A DNA stretch of 15,538 nt from UBA10110 sp964354145. Lineage in GTDB: Bacteria; Patescibacteriota; Kazan-3B-28; UBA10110. Made by a program: the position numbers and the translations under genes. This document shows, one piece after another, positions 7,667-13,362 of the stretch (position 1 is the first letter of the stretch; every line of letters starts with the position of its first letter). The stretch spans positions 1-15,538 of the forward strand of contig CAYGXX010000015.1 in assembly GCA_964354145.1 (NCBI GenBank), given 5' to 3'. The notes under the pieces are model-generated. The model saw only the letters and a list, made by a program, of their open reading frames with translations. It was not told the origin of the DNA and searched no databases.

Positions 7667-7789
7667 CCCGTTAGAGATAGGAAGCACCATCGCTTCCGTA
7701 AGTTAATAATAATTTCTAAATAAAGTTGATTGGATGATTTATATATAAGTTGGTGAGAAATAGCCATTGTTGATTATCTCTAAAGGGGT
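7665..7789 (-). promoter_or_regulatory. Structured leader-like element, copy 2
   Basis: The arms CCCCGTTAGAGATA (7666-7679) and TATCTCTAAAGGGG (7775-7788) are complementary except at one position, with an added A-T pair outside. An inner hairpin GGAAGC (7680-7685) and GCTTCC (7692-7697) adjoins the left arm. GTTAATAATAA (7702-7712) and TGATTGGATGATT (7727-7739) match copy 1 at 1316-1416. The element fills the whole space between the stop of the AbrB-like gene and the GTG of the membrane protein gene, so pairing of its arms would bring that stop and that start together. Strand is taken from the genes. Confidence 0.6.
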
Positions 7790-7966
7790 TCACTTCTTCC
7801 AATCTTTAATGATAAGATGGCGGCCGAAGGAACTGACAACGACTTTTTGGCGCTCCTTCCAACCCAGCTTACGTACTAAGGCAACGGGTAAGGTAACGGC
7901 CAAGCTAGTTTGGCCCAGCCGGGTTAATTTGCGCACATTCTCTTGATTTTGTTTGCGTCTAGCCAT
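7790..7966 (-). CDS. AbrB/SpoVT-type DNA-binding protein, 58 aa
   Basis: An ATG at 7966 opens a 58-codon frame ending in TGA (7792-7790). The product begins MARRKQNQEN and continues RKLTRLGQTSLAVTLPVALV, then KLGWKERQKVVV and HLIIKDW. This is the swapped-hairpin AbrB/MazE pattern: a basic strand, the T-L-P turn, a short helix, GW, then a V-rich strand. Such proteins bind DNA as dimers, often as autoregulators or antitoxins. No toxin-like partner is adjacent: the next gene encodes a membrane protein. Two TACGTA boxes upstream could be its own operator. Confidence 0.85.
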   Translation of the reverse strand: MARRKQNQENVRKLTRLGQTSLAVTLPVALVRKLGWKERQKVVVSSFGRHLIIKDWKK

Positions 7967-7972
7967 AGAAAT

Positions 7973-7990
7973 TACGTATTTAGATACGTA
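7973..7990 (-). promoter_or_regulatory. Twin TACGTA boxes upstream of the AbrB-like gene
   Basis: The palindrome TACGTA occurs at 7973-7978 and 7985-7990, and the plus strand repeats TACGTATTT twice at a 12-bp period. The boxes lie 7-24 nt before the start codon, next to AT-rich sequence that includes TATATT-type boxes (about 7995-8003). Their position fits an operator overlapping or following a promoter, plausibly bound by the AbrB-like protein itself. Confidence 0.45.
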
Positions 7991-8022
7991 TTTTAATATA
8001 TACTTATTTTACCACAGCAGTA

Positions 8023-8051
8023 TTAACCGGGTAGCAAAAAAGTGATAAAAT
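8023..8051 (+). promoter_or_regulatory. Promoter-like sequence on the plus strand
   Basis: TTAACC (8023-8028) and TAAAAT (8046-8051) are 17 bp apart, and TG (8043-8044) gives an extended -10. Transcription would start near 8058, pointing into a stretch with no protein gene that ends in a terminator-like hairpin at 8156-8196. Confidence 0.4.
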
Positions 8052-8057
8052 AAGTTC

Positions 8058-8196
8058 GCTCCTGAAGTGGGCACAAGTGGCACACCCCACGTCACACTGC
8101 AGGCACATTCTTGGTTCCTTGTTCCTTCTAAGTGACCGTGCCACTCCGGCCCCCAAGCCCAGTCAGCTACTCCCCTGGCTACTGGGCTCTTTCTTT
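8058..8196 (+). ncRNA. Candidate small structured RNA of about 139 nt
   Basis: This is the central part of the longest gene-free stretch (7967-8234). A promoter-like sequence precedes it and a terminator-like hairpin closes it. Between them AGTGGCAC (8076-8083) pairs with GTGCCACT (8138-8145), GTCAC (8091-8095) with GTGAC (8132-8136), and GGGC (8069-8072) can pair with GCCC (8149-8152). Together these form a long imperfect hairpin with an asymmetric internal loop. I see no SRP RNA GGAAG apical motif, no RNase P or tmRNA signature and no tRNA. If real, it would be the only plus-strand gene here. Confidence 0.4.
8156..8196 (+). terminator. Terminator-like hairpin, plus strand
   Basis: AGCCCAGT (8156-8163) pairs perfectly with ACTGGGCT (8181-8188). 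After a bulged C, AGC (8165-8167) pairs with GCT (8178-8180). The plus-strand sequence after the hairpin is CTCTTTCTTT, a pyrimidine-rich tail rather than a pure T run. No such tail follows on the minus strand. Confidence 0.5.
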
Positions 8197-8234
8197 ACTG
8201 GCGACCCAATCTAATGCTCCTCTGCCGGCAAAGC

Positions 8235-8993
8235 TTAAATAGTTGATTTGAGATCCTTAAAAGCGGCGCGGTAAAGGCAGAAGTCGCACTCCTGACCAGA
8301 AGCCGGGATTTGATCGGATATCAAACAATCCTTAATTTTCACCAGGGTCGGCTCAATCCAATCAGTATTGCCCTCGTAAGGAATCAGTTTAATATCAAAT
8401 TCCAGCTTGGCATCAAAGGCCGCTCTATCCCGTTTGCCGTTGCAATAAACAAAATAACCAACCGGCGAAACCGGAAAACCATTCTGCCGGAAGAGCCACT
8501 GATAAACCTCCATCTGCCGCTTGTAGCCCTTTTGCCATTCGGCATCTAAATCTACCTCTTTGTCCTTGCTAGTCGCCTTGTAATCCACAATGGTCAGATT
8601 GCCCTGGGGATCTGCCCAAACGTCATCTATCCCCCCATATACCAAGAGGTTGGTCGAGGGCTCAAGGTACTGAATGCCGCTCCGGGCATTGCGCCAGACT
8701 CCCAAGTCCGCATGGGCAAAGGGTACCGCTTTTACTCCATAGTGCTCCATCAAAGGATGGGGAGTACCGGCAGCGCGATGGATATCAAACTCTTTCTTTA
8801 ATAGGTGGTCAACCGCTGCATTCAAGCTAAAGGGATACCCTGGCGGCTGAGCAACCCCTAAACGCACATCAATATAAAAACAGCGGGGGCAGTTGCAATA
8901 CAAATCAATTTTGGAGCGGCTAATTTTAAAAGGCTCCGATGAGGCGGGATCGAACAGACCCCGGGTGCGCTTACCGCGATAATAGTCAGACAT
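8235..8993 (-). CDS. PD-(D/E)XK nuclease-like protein with Cas4/AddB-type cysteines
   Basis: The 252-residue protein carries the PDDEXK_1 pattern: YGGIDDVW (119-126, metal-binding Asp), then LTIVDYKATS (133-142, the D-x-K catalytic pair D137 and K139), then QMEVYQW (160-166, the QxxxY motif). Cysteines C33, C35 and C38 near the N-terminus, plus C236 and C239 near the C-terminus, resemble the iron-sulfur cluster ligands of Cas4 and AddB nucleases. All main catalytic residues appear intact. There is no CRISPR array or cas gene in the window, so a role in DNA repair or end processing is more likely than adaptation. It is not closely coupled to either neighbour. Confidence 0.85.
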   Translation of the reverse strand: MSDYYRGKRTRGLFDPASSEPFKISRSKIDLYCNCPRCFYIDVRLGVAQPPGYPFSLNAAVDHLLKKEFDIHRAAGTPHPLMEHYGVKAVPFAHADLGVWRNARSGIQYLEPSTNLLVYGGIDDVWADPQGNLTIVDYKATSKDKEVDLDAEWQKGYKRQMEVYQWLFRQNGFPVSPVGYFVYCNGKRDRAAFDAKLEFDIKLIPYEGNTDWIEPTLVKIKDCLISDQIPASGQECDFCLYRAAFKDLKSTI

Positions 8994-9003
8994 AGATAAG
9001 AAT

Positions 9004-9052
9004 TAGAGAATAGAGACTAAAGATTAGGGACTAGAGATTGGAGACTAGCGAA
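9004..9052. repeat. Seven tandem copies of a degenerate 7-bp unit
   Basis: On the plus strand seven consecutive heptamers follow the pattern TAGAGAY: TAGAGAA, TAGAGAC, TAAAGAT, TAGGGAC, TAGAGAT, TGGAGAC, TAGCGAA. They occupy most of the leader between the nuclease-like gene start (8993) and the inverted repeat at 9057. Confidence 0.7.
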
Positions 9053-9056
9053 TACA

Positions 9057-9091
9057 GTTTCAGCCAAAGGTTATCACACTTTGGCTGAAAC
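9057..9091. repeat. 13-bp perfect inverted repeat after the DUF378 gene
   Basis: GTTTCAGCCAAAG (9057-9069) and CTTTGGCTGAAAC (9079-9091) are perfectly complementary around a 9-nt loop. It lies 27 nt beyond the DUF378 stop and could act as a transcription barrier or 3' stabiliser. On the minus strand the T run lies before, not after, the hairpin, so it is not a canonical intrinsic terminator. Confidence 0.7.
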
Positions 9092-9117
9092 AAAAAATCC
9101 ACTTTAGGACTGGTGAC

Positions 9118-9315
9118 CTACTGGGTCATCTTCGGCAGCATCCAGAACAAAGCATAGATAGCCGCCAAACCAATAAGGTCATAGATCACATTGGTCAGGG
9201 TAGTCATTTCCCCGAAGAACGTTGTCACGAGGTTCCAGTTGAGAAGACCAACCAAACCCCAATTCAACGCACCAATGATGACCAGGATAGCTGCAATCCA
9301 ATTTATGACTTTCAT
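9118..9315 (-). CDS. DUF378 family small membrane protein
   Basis: The 65-residue protein has two membrane segments and the family's core motif: VIIGALNWGLVGLLNWNLV, then a turn (FGEMTTLTNVIYDLIGLAAIY, in part). It matches the DUF378/YuzA family of short bacterial membrane proteins of unknown function. A longer frame starts at TTG 9321, but ATG 9315 follows GGGGG by about 7 nt and is preferred. The upstream gap has AT-rich promoter-like sequence (TTGATA, TACAAT) and one copy of TTAATAATAA. Confidence 0.88.
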   Translation of the reverse strand: MKVINWIAAILVIIGALNWGLVGLLNWNLVTTFFGEMTTLTNVIYDLIGLAAIYALFWMLPKMTQ

Positions 9316-9368
9316 GCACAACCCCCGAATAAATTAATAATAACTATTGTATTGTATCAAAAATCTGT

Positions 9369-9845
9369 CTAGGGTTCCAGGTTAGCGTCTCTCTCACCAT
9401 GATTGACGGTGATTTTTATCTCTTTGATGGTTGAAAATTGGGTAAGTGTTTTATAGATTTGTTGGTAAATCGCTCGCACCCGAGCTGAGCCGCCCATCTG
9501 GAAATCAAATTGATCATTAAAATCCACTGTCGCCACACCATTATCAATCCTTACATAATTCAGCGCCGTACCAGCATTGATGGCTGTAGTTAATCCCTCT
9601 GCTTTCTCAGTTGCAGTAGGCCCTTTCAACAATTCCTGCATAGTGGCAGTGGCCACGGCCGCAGTTTTGACGATATTTCGTTCCACCGCCACTTGCACAA
9701 TATCGGTCGGCTCACTTTTATTAAAATAGACCATGATTGTCCGGGTTACAGAAGGATTGACCAAGGCAGAATTATATTGTTGAAACAGCCAATAGCCACC
9801 GGCTCCGATAATCACCCCGATTAATAACCAAAAAATATGTCTCAT
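9369..9845 (-). CDS. GerMN-domain protein, membrane anchored
   Basis: The 158-residue protein starts with one membrane segment (about 4-22), then a single GerMN domain (about 35-150). Visible family motifs are TIMVYFNK, TMQELLKGPTATEKAEGLTT, VRIDNGVATVDFNDQF and YKTLTQFSTIKEIKITVNHG. GerMN domains occur in Firmicutes germination proteins and in many non-sporulating bacteria as extracytoplasmic modules; no enzyme activity is assigned to them. A Gmad2 protein is encoded two genes upstream; these domains are fused in some Firmicutes proteins but separate here. ATG 9845 is preferred over the GTG just before it (9848). Confidence 0.87.
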   Translation of the reverse strand: MRHIFWLLIGVIIGAGGYWLFQQYNSALVNPSVTRTIMVYFNKSEPTDIVQVAVERNIVKTAAVATATMQELLKGPTATEKAEGLTTAINAGTALNYVRIDNGVATVDFNDQFDFQMGGSARVRAIYQQIYKTLTQFSTIKEIKITVNHGERDANLEP

Positions 9846-9854
9846 CACAATTTA

Positions 9855-9860
9855 ATTATA
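9855..9860 (-). promoter_or_regulatory. -10 box very close to the GerMN gene start
   Basis: A perfect TATAAT on the minus strand ends 6 nt before GTG 9848 and 9 nt before ATG 9845. If used, the mRNA would begin at or beside the start codon. No convincing -35 box lies in the G-rich repeat upstream. Confidence 0.35.
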
Positions 9861-9872
9861 ACCCCCTCTACC

Positions 9873-9894
9873 CTCCCCCTTAAATAAGGGGGAG
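9873..9894. repeat. Palindromic repeat covering the truB stop codon
   Basis: CTCCCCCTT (9873-9881) and AAGGGGGAG (9886-9894) form a 9-bp perfect hairpin with a 4-nt loop. C- and G-rich tracts flank it (about 9860-9925). The truB stop (9882-9880) and its last codons lie inside. This kind of C-rich/G-rich palindrome resembles dispersed repeats of bacterial genomes; no T run follows on the minus strand. Confidence 0.65.
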
Positions 9895-10692
9895 CTGGCC
9901 TGCCCCGCGTATGCTGGGGTGGGGATATAAATCAGCTACCGATTTTATTTGATGCAAATCTATCGCCTGCGATAAATTATAGCCTCCCACTGCAACCCGC
10001 ATCAAACCGGACATATACGCCCCTACGCCTAACTTTTGGCCAATATCATTAACTAGTGAACGGATATAGGTGCCAGAGGAAACCTTAGCCCTAAATTTTA
10101 ATATTGGATATTTATAATCCAGCAATTTCACCTCATAAACACTGACTGGCACTGGTTTCAGGGCAACCACTTTCCCCTGTCGTGCTAGATCATAAGCCTT
10201 TCTACCGCCAACTTTTTTTGCCGAAAAGATCGGCGGCATTTGATTGTAAGCCCCGACAAAACTCTGGAGCGTTTTCTTTATCTCTTCCCGGCTGAAATCT
10301 TTTTGATCTCCTGCGTCATCCTGAACTTGCGCCAGCCCTCCGTAGCTCGGAGAGTGAAGGATGGGATTCAGGATCTTTTTTTGTTTATTTTCTTGTCTAG
10401 ATTCCGGGTCAAGCCCGGAATGACGGGCAGGAGTAATGATGCCTTCGGCATCATAAGTGGTGCTGGTCGCACCCAAAGTCGCCTCAGTGATATATTCTTT
10501 GTCTAGTTTAGAAAACTCTGAGATTTTGCGGGTAAACTCGCGCCCGATAGCCACGATCATCAGACCAGAAGCCAAGGGGTCAAGCGTCCCCGCATGGCCA
10601 ATAGTTTTTTCGCCCGTGATTTTACGCAAATAATCCACTAGATCATGTGAAGTGATACCAGCGGGCTTGTTAATAAGATAAATCCCTGGCAT
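9880..10692 (-). CDS. truB: tRNA pseudouridine(55) synthase TruB with a repeat-derived insertion
   Basis: TruB converts U55 of the tRNA T-loop to pseudouridine. The 270-residue protein starts MPGIYLINKPAGITSHD and has the catalytic motif GHAGTLDPLASG (32-43, nucleophile D38), KEYITEATLGATSTTYDAEG, MPPIFSAKKVGGRKAYDLAR and SGTYIRSLVNDIG (206-218). Between DAEG and FSREEIKK lie about 43 residues (87-129, including HSGLDPESR) encoded by a palindromic repeat; other TruB proteins have only a short linker there. The C-terminal PHPSIRGAGQLPLI is encoded by another repeat. The frame is intact and all core motifs remain, so the enzyme is probably active. The start overlaps the upstream stop by one base (TAATG). 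Confidence 0.95.
   Translation of the reverse strand: MPGIYLINKPAGITSHDLVDYLRKITGEKTIGHAGTLDPLASGLMIVAIGREFTRKISEFSKLDKEYITEATLGATSTTYDAEGIITPARHSGLDPESRQENKQKKILNPILHSPSYGGLAQVQDDAGDQKDFSREEIKKTLQSFVGAYNQMPPIFSAKKVGGRKAYDLARQGKVVALKPVPVSVYEVKLLDYKYPILKFRAKVSSGTYIRSLVNDIGQKLGVGAYMSGLMRVAVGGYNLSQAIDLHQIKSVADLYPHPSIRGAGQLPLI
10308..10433. repeat. 126-bp palindromic repeat inserted in frame in truB
   Basis: The ends are imperfect inverted repeats: CTCCTGCGTCAT at 10308-10319, and ATGACGGGCAGGAG at 10420-10433. Inside are two nested palindromes: ATCCTGAA (10318-10325) with TTCAGGAT (10367-10374), and ATTCCGGG (10401-10408) with CCCGGAAT (10414-10421). The length is exactly 42 codons. The encoded HSGLDPESR peptide is a translation often seen from dispersed palindromic repeats in bacteria. 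I know of comparable in-frame elements in Rickettsia (RPE). Confidence 0.82.
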
Positions 10693-11135
10693 TAGCGAAA
10701 CTTGATAGGGAGGGTGAGACTGGCGTCGTTTTGGGGAAGTCCAGAGGGGTTGTCCCGTTTGAAGATTAGTGTACCTGTATCCCCTAAAGGAGCCTCAAAT
10801 TTTAATTCTGCTGTGAAGGGAACCAGGTCAGCGGTCATCCAATCGCCCTGAGCCTGACCGACTGTTTGTGCTAAGACTGCTCCACTTCGGTCCAACAACT
10901 GGATGGGAAAAGAAGCTTCAAAAAACCAATTTCCCCGCGCCCGGCCGGAAATCTCTAGCGGGCTTTTGATTAAAGTGTTTTCCTTTAGTTTATTAACGCA
11001 AATGGTCTCAATCTTTTTCTCAGCATCACTATACAGGCAACTCATCGCCGGACTGCCGATTCGAAAACCAAACATCCCCCACCAAAACACGCACGCTATT
11101 AATACTAATGGAACAATCCATCCCCAATTTTTCAT
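10692..11135 (-). CDS. Gmad2-domain (Ig-like) membrane-anchored protein
   Basis: The 147-residue protein has one N-terminal membrane segment (about 5-24). The region about 53-147 matches the Gmad2 immunoglobulin-like domain: LIKSPLEISGRARGNWFFEASFPIQLLD, in part, then the AELKFEAPLGDTGTLIFKRDNPSG strand pair and a final LTLPIKF strand. The exposed linker holds two cysteines (C33, C46) that could pair. Gmad2 is a binding-type extracytoplasmic module with no catalytic role. It starts 12 nt after murG and overlaps truB by one base, so it is part of the murG transcript. Probable partner of the GerMN protein; that link is inferred from domain co-occurrence. Confidence 0.82.
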   Translation of the reverse strand: MKNWGWIVPLVLIACVFWWGMFGFRIGSPAMSCLYSDAEKKIETICVNKLKENTLIKSPLEISGRARGNWFFEASFPIQLLDRSGAVLAQTVGQAQGDWMTADLVPFTAELKFEAPLGDTGTLIFKRDNPSGLPQNDASLTLPIKFR

Positions 11136-11147
11136 CTTATTGCCTAA

Positions 11148-12257
11148 TTAATTGTTATCACTATTATTATCGCTCAAAATAAGATCGGCAATTTTATCAT
11201 CAGCATCCTTTCGGGTAATTGATTTGATGTTAAATACCAAGCGGAGCCCTAAATCGGAGTTTAGGATCTTGAATATCCTCTCCTCTAAAATAGCCGGAGT
11301 TAGTTCGTCCTGTTCCAACATCACCGCTGCGCCCTTGGCAACCAAGTACTCGGCATTATGCAACTGATGATTACTAGCCGAACCGGGCAAGGGAATCAAG
11401 ATCGCCGGGCGGGCGCTTGCGGCGATCTCGGCGATAGCAGTCGCCCCCGTCCGCGAGATAATTACCGCCGCCCGTCGCATCAGATAGGCTACTTGCTTAT
11501 TGGGCAAACTCTCAAACAGGTAATAATTCCTGAATCTTTCTGTTTCCGCCCATCCTCTTAATTCCGCAAAATCATGAGCTCCTGCCAAATGGAGTACCTG
11601 GTAGTCCTGGACTAGATCCGGCAAGGCAGTCTTCACCACTTGATTAATTGCCTGAGCGCCCTGCGAACCTCCCATCACCAGAATAAAAGGCTTATTCTCC
11701 GAGAAAGGAATTCCGGTATTGTTGCTGAGCTCTGATTGATAAAAAACTTCATTCAAGGGGATGCCCGTGTGCACCAATTTCTTAGCGCTTAATCTGCTGA
11801 CTCGATAAGCGTCCAAGGGGAAGGCCACACATACCCATTTAGCAAAAGGCAGCAGAAACCGATTAGCCAAACCAATCTTAGAATCGGACTCATGAATAAT
11901 CATCGGCCGACGTAAAATCCAGGCTGCCAATCCCACGGGTACCCCTACATAACCCCCTTTGATGAACACTTTGTCAGGTCGGAAGCGAATAATAATCCCC
12001 ATAGCGGCGATGGCGCCAGCGAGGGTTTGAAAACAATCTATCAGATTTCGCCAATCCCAATACCGCCGCAATTTCCCGGCAGGAATCCCAACAAATTTAA
12101 AACCCTCCGCCAACACTATCTCCCGGTCAGCTACTTTGCGAGAGCCGACAAATAAGAGCTCACTAGTGGGCTTCCTTCTCAAGATAGCGCGCCCGACGGA
12201 CAGTGCTGGTAACACGTGCCCAGATGTTCCCCCACCAACCAAAAGGATCTTCATCAT
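11148..12257 (-). CDS. murG: UDP-GlcNAc:lipid I N-acetylglucosaminyltransferase MurG
   Basis: MurG adds GlcNAc to lipid I on the inner membrane face to make lipid II. The 369-residue GT-B protein shows the N-terminal glycine loop VGGGTSGHVLPAL (7-19), IHESDSKIGLANR (121-133), MGGSQGAQAIN (195-205), SRTGATAIAE (268-277) and the donor-site IPLPGSASNHQLHNA (288-302). HESDSK replaces the usual HEQN, a modest divergence. Its first codons overlap the 3' end of ftsW by 95 bases; the glycine loop is encoded in the overlap, so the start cannot be moved downstream. TATACT (12262-12267) lies 4 nt before the ATG. Short Asn/Asp-rich C-terminal tail. Confidence 0.96.
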   Translation of the reverse strand: MMKILLVGGGTSGHVLPALSVGRAILRRKPTSELLFVGSRKVADREIVLAEGFKFVGIPAGKLRRYWDWRNLIDCFQTLAGAIAAMGIIIRFRPDKVFIKGGYVGVPVGLAAWILRRPMIIHESDSKIGLANRFLLPFAKWVCVAFPLDAYRVSRLSAKKLVHTGIPLNEVFYQSELSNNTGIPFSENKPFILVMGGSQGAQAINQVVKTALPDLVQDYQVLHLAGAHDFAELRGWAETERFRNYYLFESLPNKQVAYLMRRAAVIISRTGATAIAEIAASARPAILIPLPGSASNHQLHNAEYLVAKGAAVMLEQDELTPAILEERIFKILNSDLGLRLVFNIKSITRKDADDKIADLILSDNNSDNN

Positions 12258-13362
12258 CTTTAGTATAAATGGTTTGCCGCGAGATATTTAATAATATACC
12301 AGAAGCAGCCAAGGCAAAAACCAGGGAGGTGCCCCCTTGACTGATGAAGGGCAAGGGCACCCCAGTTAAAGGAATCAAGCCAGTAATCGCCCCGATATTA
12401 ATGGCTGCTTGCCAACCGATCCAAGTGGTAATGCCGACAGCGAGCAGCCGACCAAAGGCATCAGGAGCTCTTTTGGCGGTTTGGAAACCCCGCCAGATAA
12501 AGATGGTGAAGGGCAATAACACCAAAAAAAGGATGCCTAAAAAACCTAACTCTTCACCAATAATAGCAAAGATTGAATCGGAAGAGGCTTCGGGTAAAAA
12601 GTTGAATTTTTGCCGAGAACGGCCAAAACCAAGCCCGGTCAATCCCCCCGAGCCCAGGGCAATTAAAGCTTGATTAAGATGATAACCGGCCCCTAGAGGA
12701 TCATTGGCAGGATTCAAAAAGGTCATTAAGCGCGTCGCACGGTAGGGCACAGCGAGAATTAATGACCAGATGGCTAGCACTCCTCCCATCACTAAAAGAG
12801 AAATATGCTGCCAGCTGCCACCTGCCGTAAAATACATCGCTAAGGCAATCCCCACCACTACCAAGGTAGTCCCCATGTCTGGTTCGGCAATAATTAATCC
12901 GCAAATCAAGAGTAATAACATCACAAAAGGCAAAAGTGTATGATAAAAACTGGTGATTTTAGGGCCCTTGCGCTCGAACCAATAAGCCAGATAAAAAATC
13001 AGCCCCAGTTTTAATACCTCCGTTACCTGCAGGGTTAAATCGCCGGCGCCGATCCACCGGCGGGACCCCCCTGCCGTTACTCCCAAACCGGGAATAAATA
13101 CCAAGATCAGCAAAGCTATCCCTGCAACCAACAAACCAGTGGATGCTAGTCTATAACTATGGTAGTCCACCCGCTGTAACAAAAACCACAGGACTAAACC
13201 CACTAAAGCAAAGATGGCCTGGCGAAAGAAATAGTGAGTGTTGCTACCGGTCACTTGATAAGACTCCACCACCGAGGCGGAAGAAACCATAATCACTCCA
13301 AACACCACTAACACTAAAGTAGCTAAGATAAGGTAAGGATCTGGCGAATGGAATTTACGCAT
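12163..13362 (-). CDS. ftsW: SEDS-family lipid II polymerase FtsW
   Basis: FtsW polymerises glycan strands at the division site. The 399-residue polytopic protein has about ten membrane segments. SEDS motifs seen are EPDMGTT (160-166), LPEASSDSIFAIIGEELG (256-273) and PLTGVPLPFISQGGTS (331-346). ARPGLGVTAGG-type loop sequence (GLGVTAGGSRRWI, 92-104) precedes the first conserved helix block. Its place between murD and murG supports FtsW over RodA. The start overlaps the murD stop by one base (TAATG). The cytoplasmic tail after about residue 365 is charged and is encoded in the region shared with murG. Confidence 0.95.
   Translation of the reverse strand: MRKFHSPDPYLILATLVLVVFGVIMVSSASVVESYQVTGSNTHYFFRQAIFALVGLVLWFLLQRVDYHSYRLASTGLLVAGIALLILVFIPGLGVTAGGSRRWIGAGDLTLQVTEVLKLGLIFYLAYWFERKGPKITSFYHTLLPFVMLLLLICGLIIAEPDMGTTLVVVGIALAMYFTAGGSWQHISLLVMGGVLAIWSLILAVPYRATRLMTFLNPANDPLGAGYHLNQALIALGSGGLTGLGFGRSRQKFNFLPEASSDSIFAIIGEELGFLGILFLVLLPFTIFIWRGFQTAKRAPDAFGRLLAVGITTWIGWQAAINIGAITGLIPLTGVPLPFISQGGTSLVFALAASGILLNISRQTIYTKDDEDPFGWWGNIWARVTSTVRRARYLEKEAH

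Noticed and set aside
7790..7966. AbrB-like antitoxin of a toxin-antitoxin pair
   Set aside because: The adjacent genes encode a membrane protein and an inhibitor lipoprotein; no toxin-like frame overlaps or follows.
8058..8196. SRP RNA, 6S RNA, RNase P RNA or tmRNA
   Set aside because: Searched by eye on both strands; no SRP GGAAG apical motif, RNase P core motifs, tmRNA tRNA-like ends or convincing 6S bubble.
8235..8993. CRISPR adaptation gene (cas4)
   Set aside because: Catalytic motifs fit the wider nuclease superfamily, and no repeat array, cas1 or cas2 is present in the window.
9057..9091. Canonical intrinsic terminator of the DUF378 gene
   Set aside because: The T run precedes the hairpin on the transcribed strand; what follows is TGTATTCGC.
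9328..9345. Third copy of the structured element before the DUF378 gene
   Set aside because: Only the short TTAATAATAA block is shared; there are no pairing arms or inner hairpin, so chance in AT-rich sequence is likely.
12344..12673. Plus-strand open frames over ftsW, murD, murC and dnaX
   Set aside because: They lie opposite strongly supported genes and show no recognisable protein motif or start signal.
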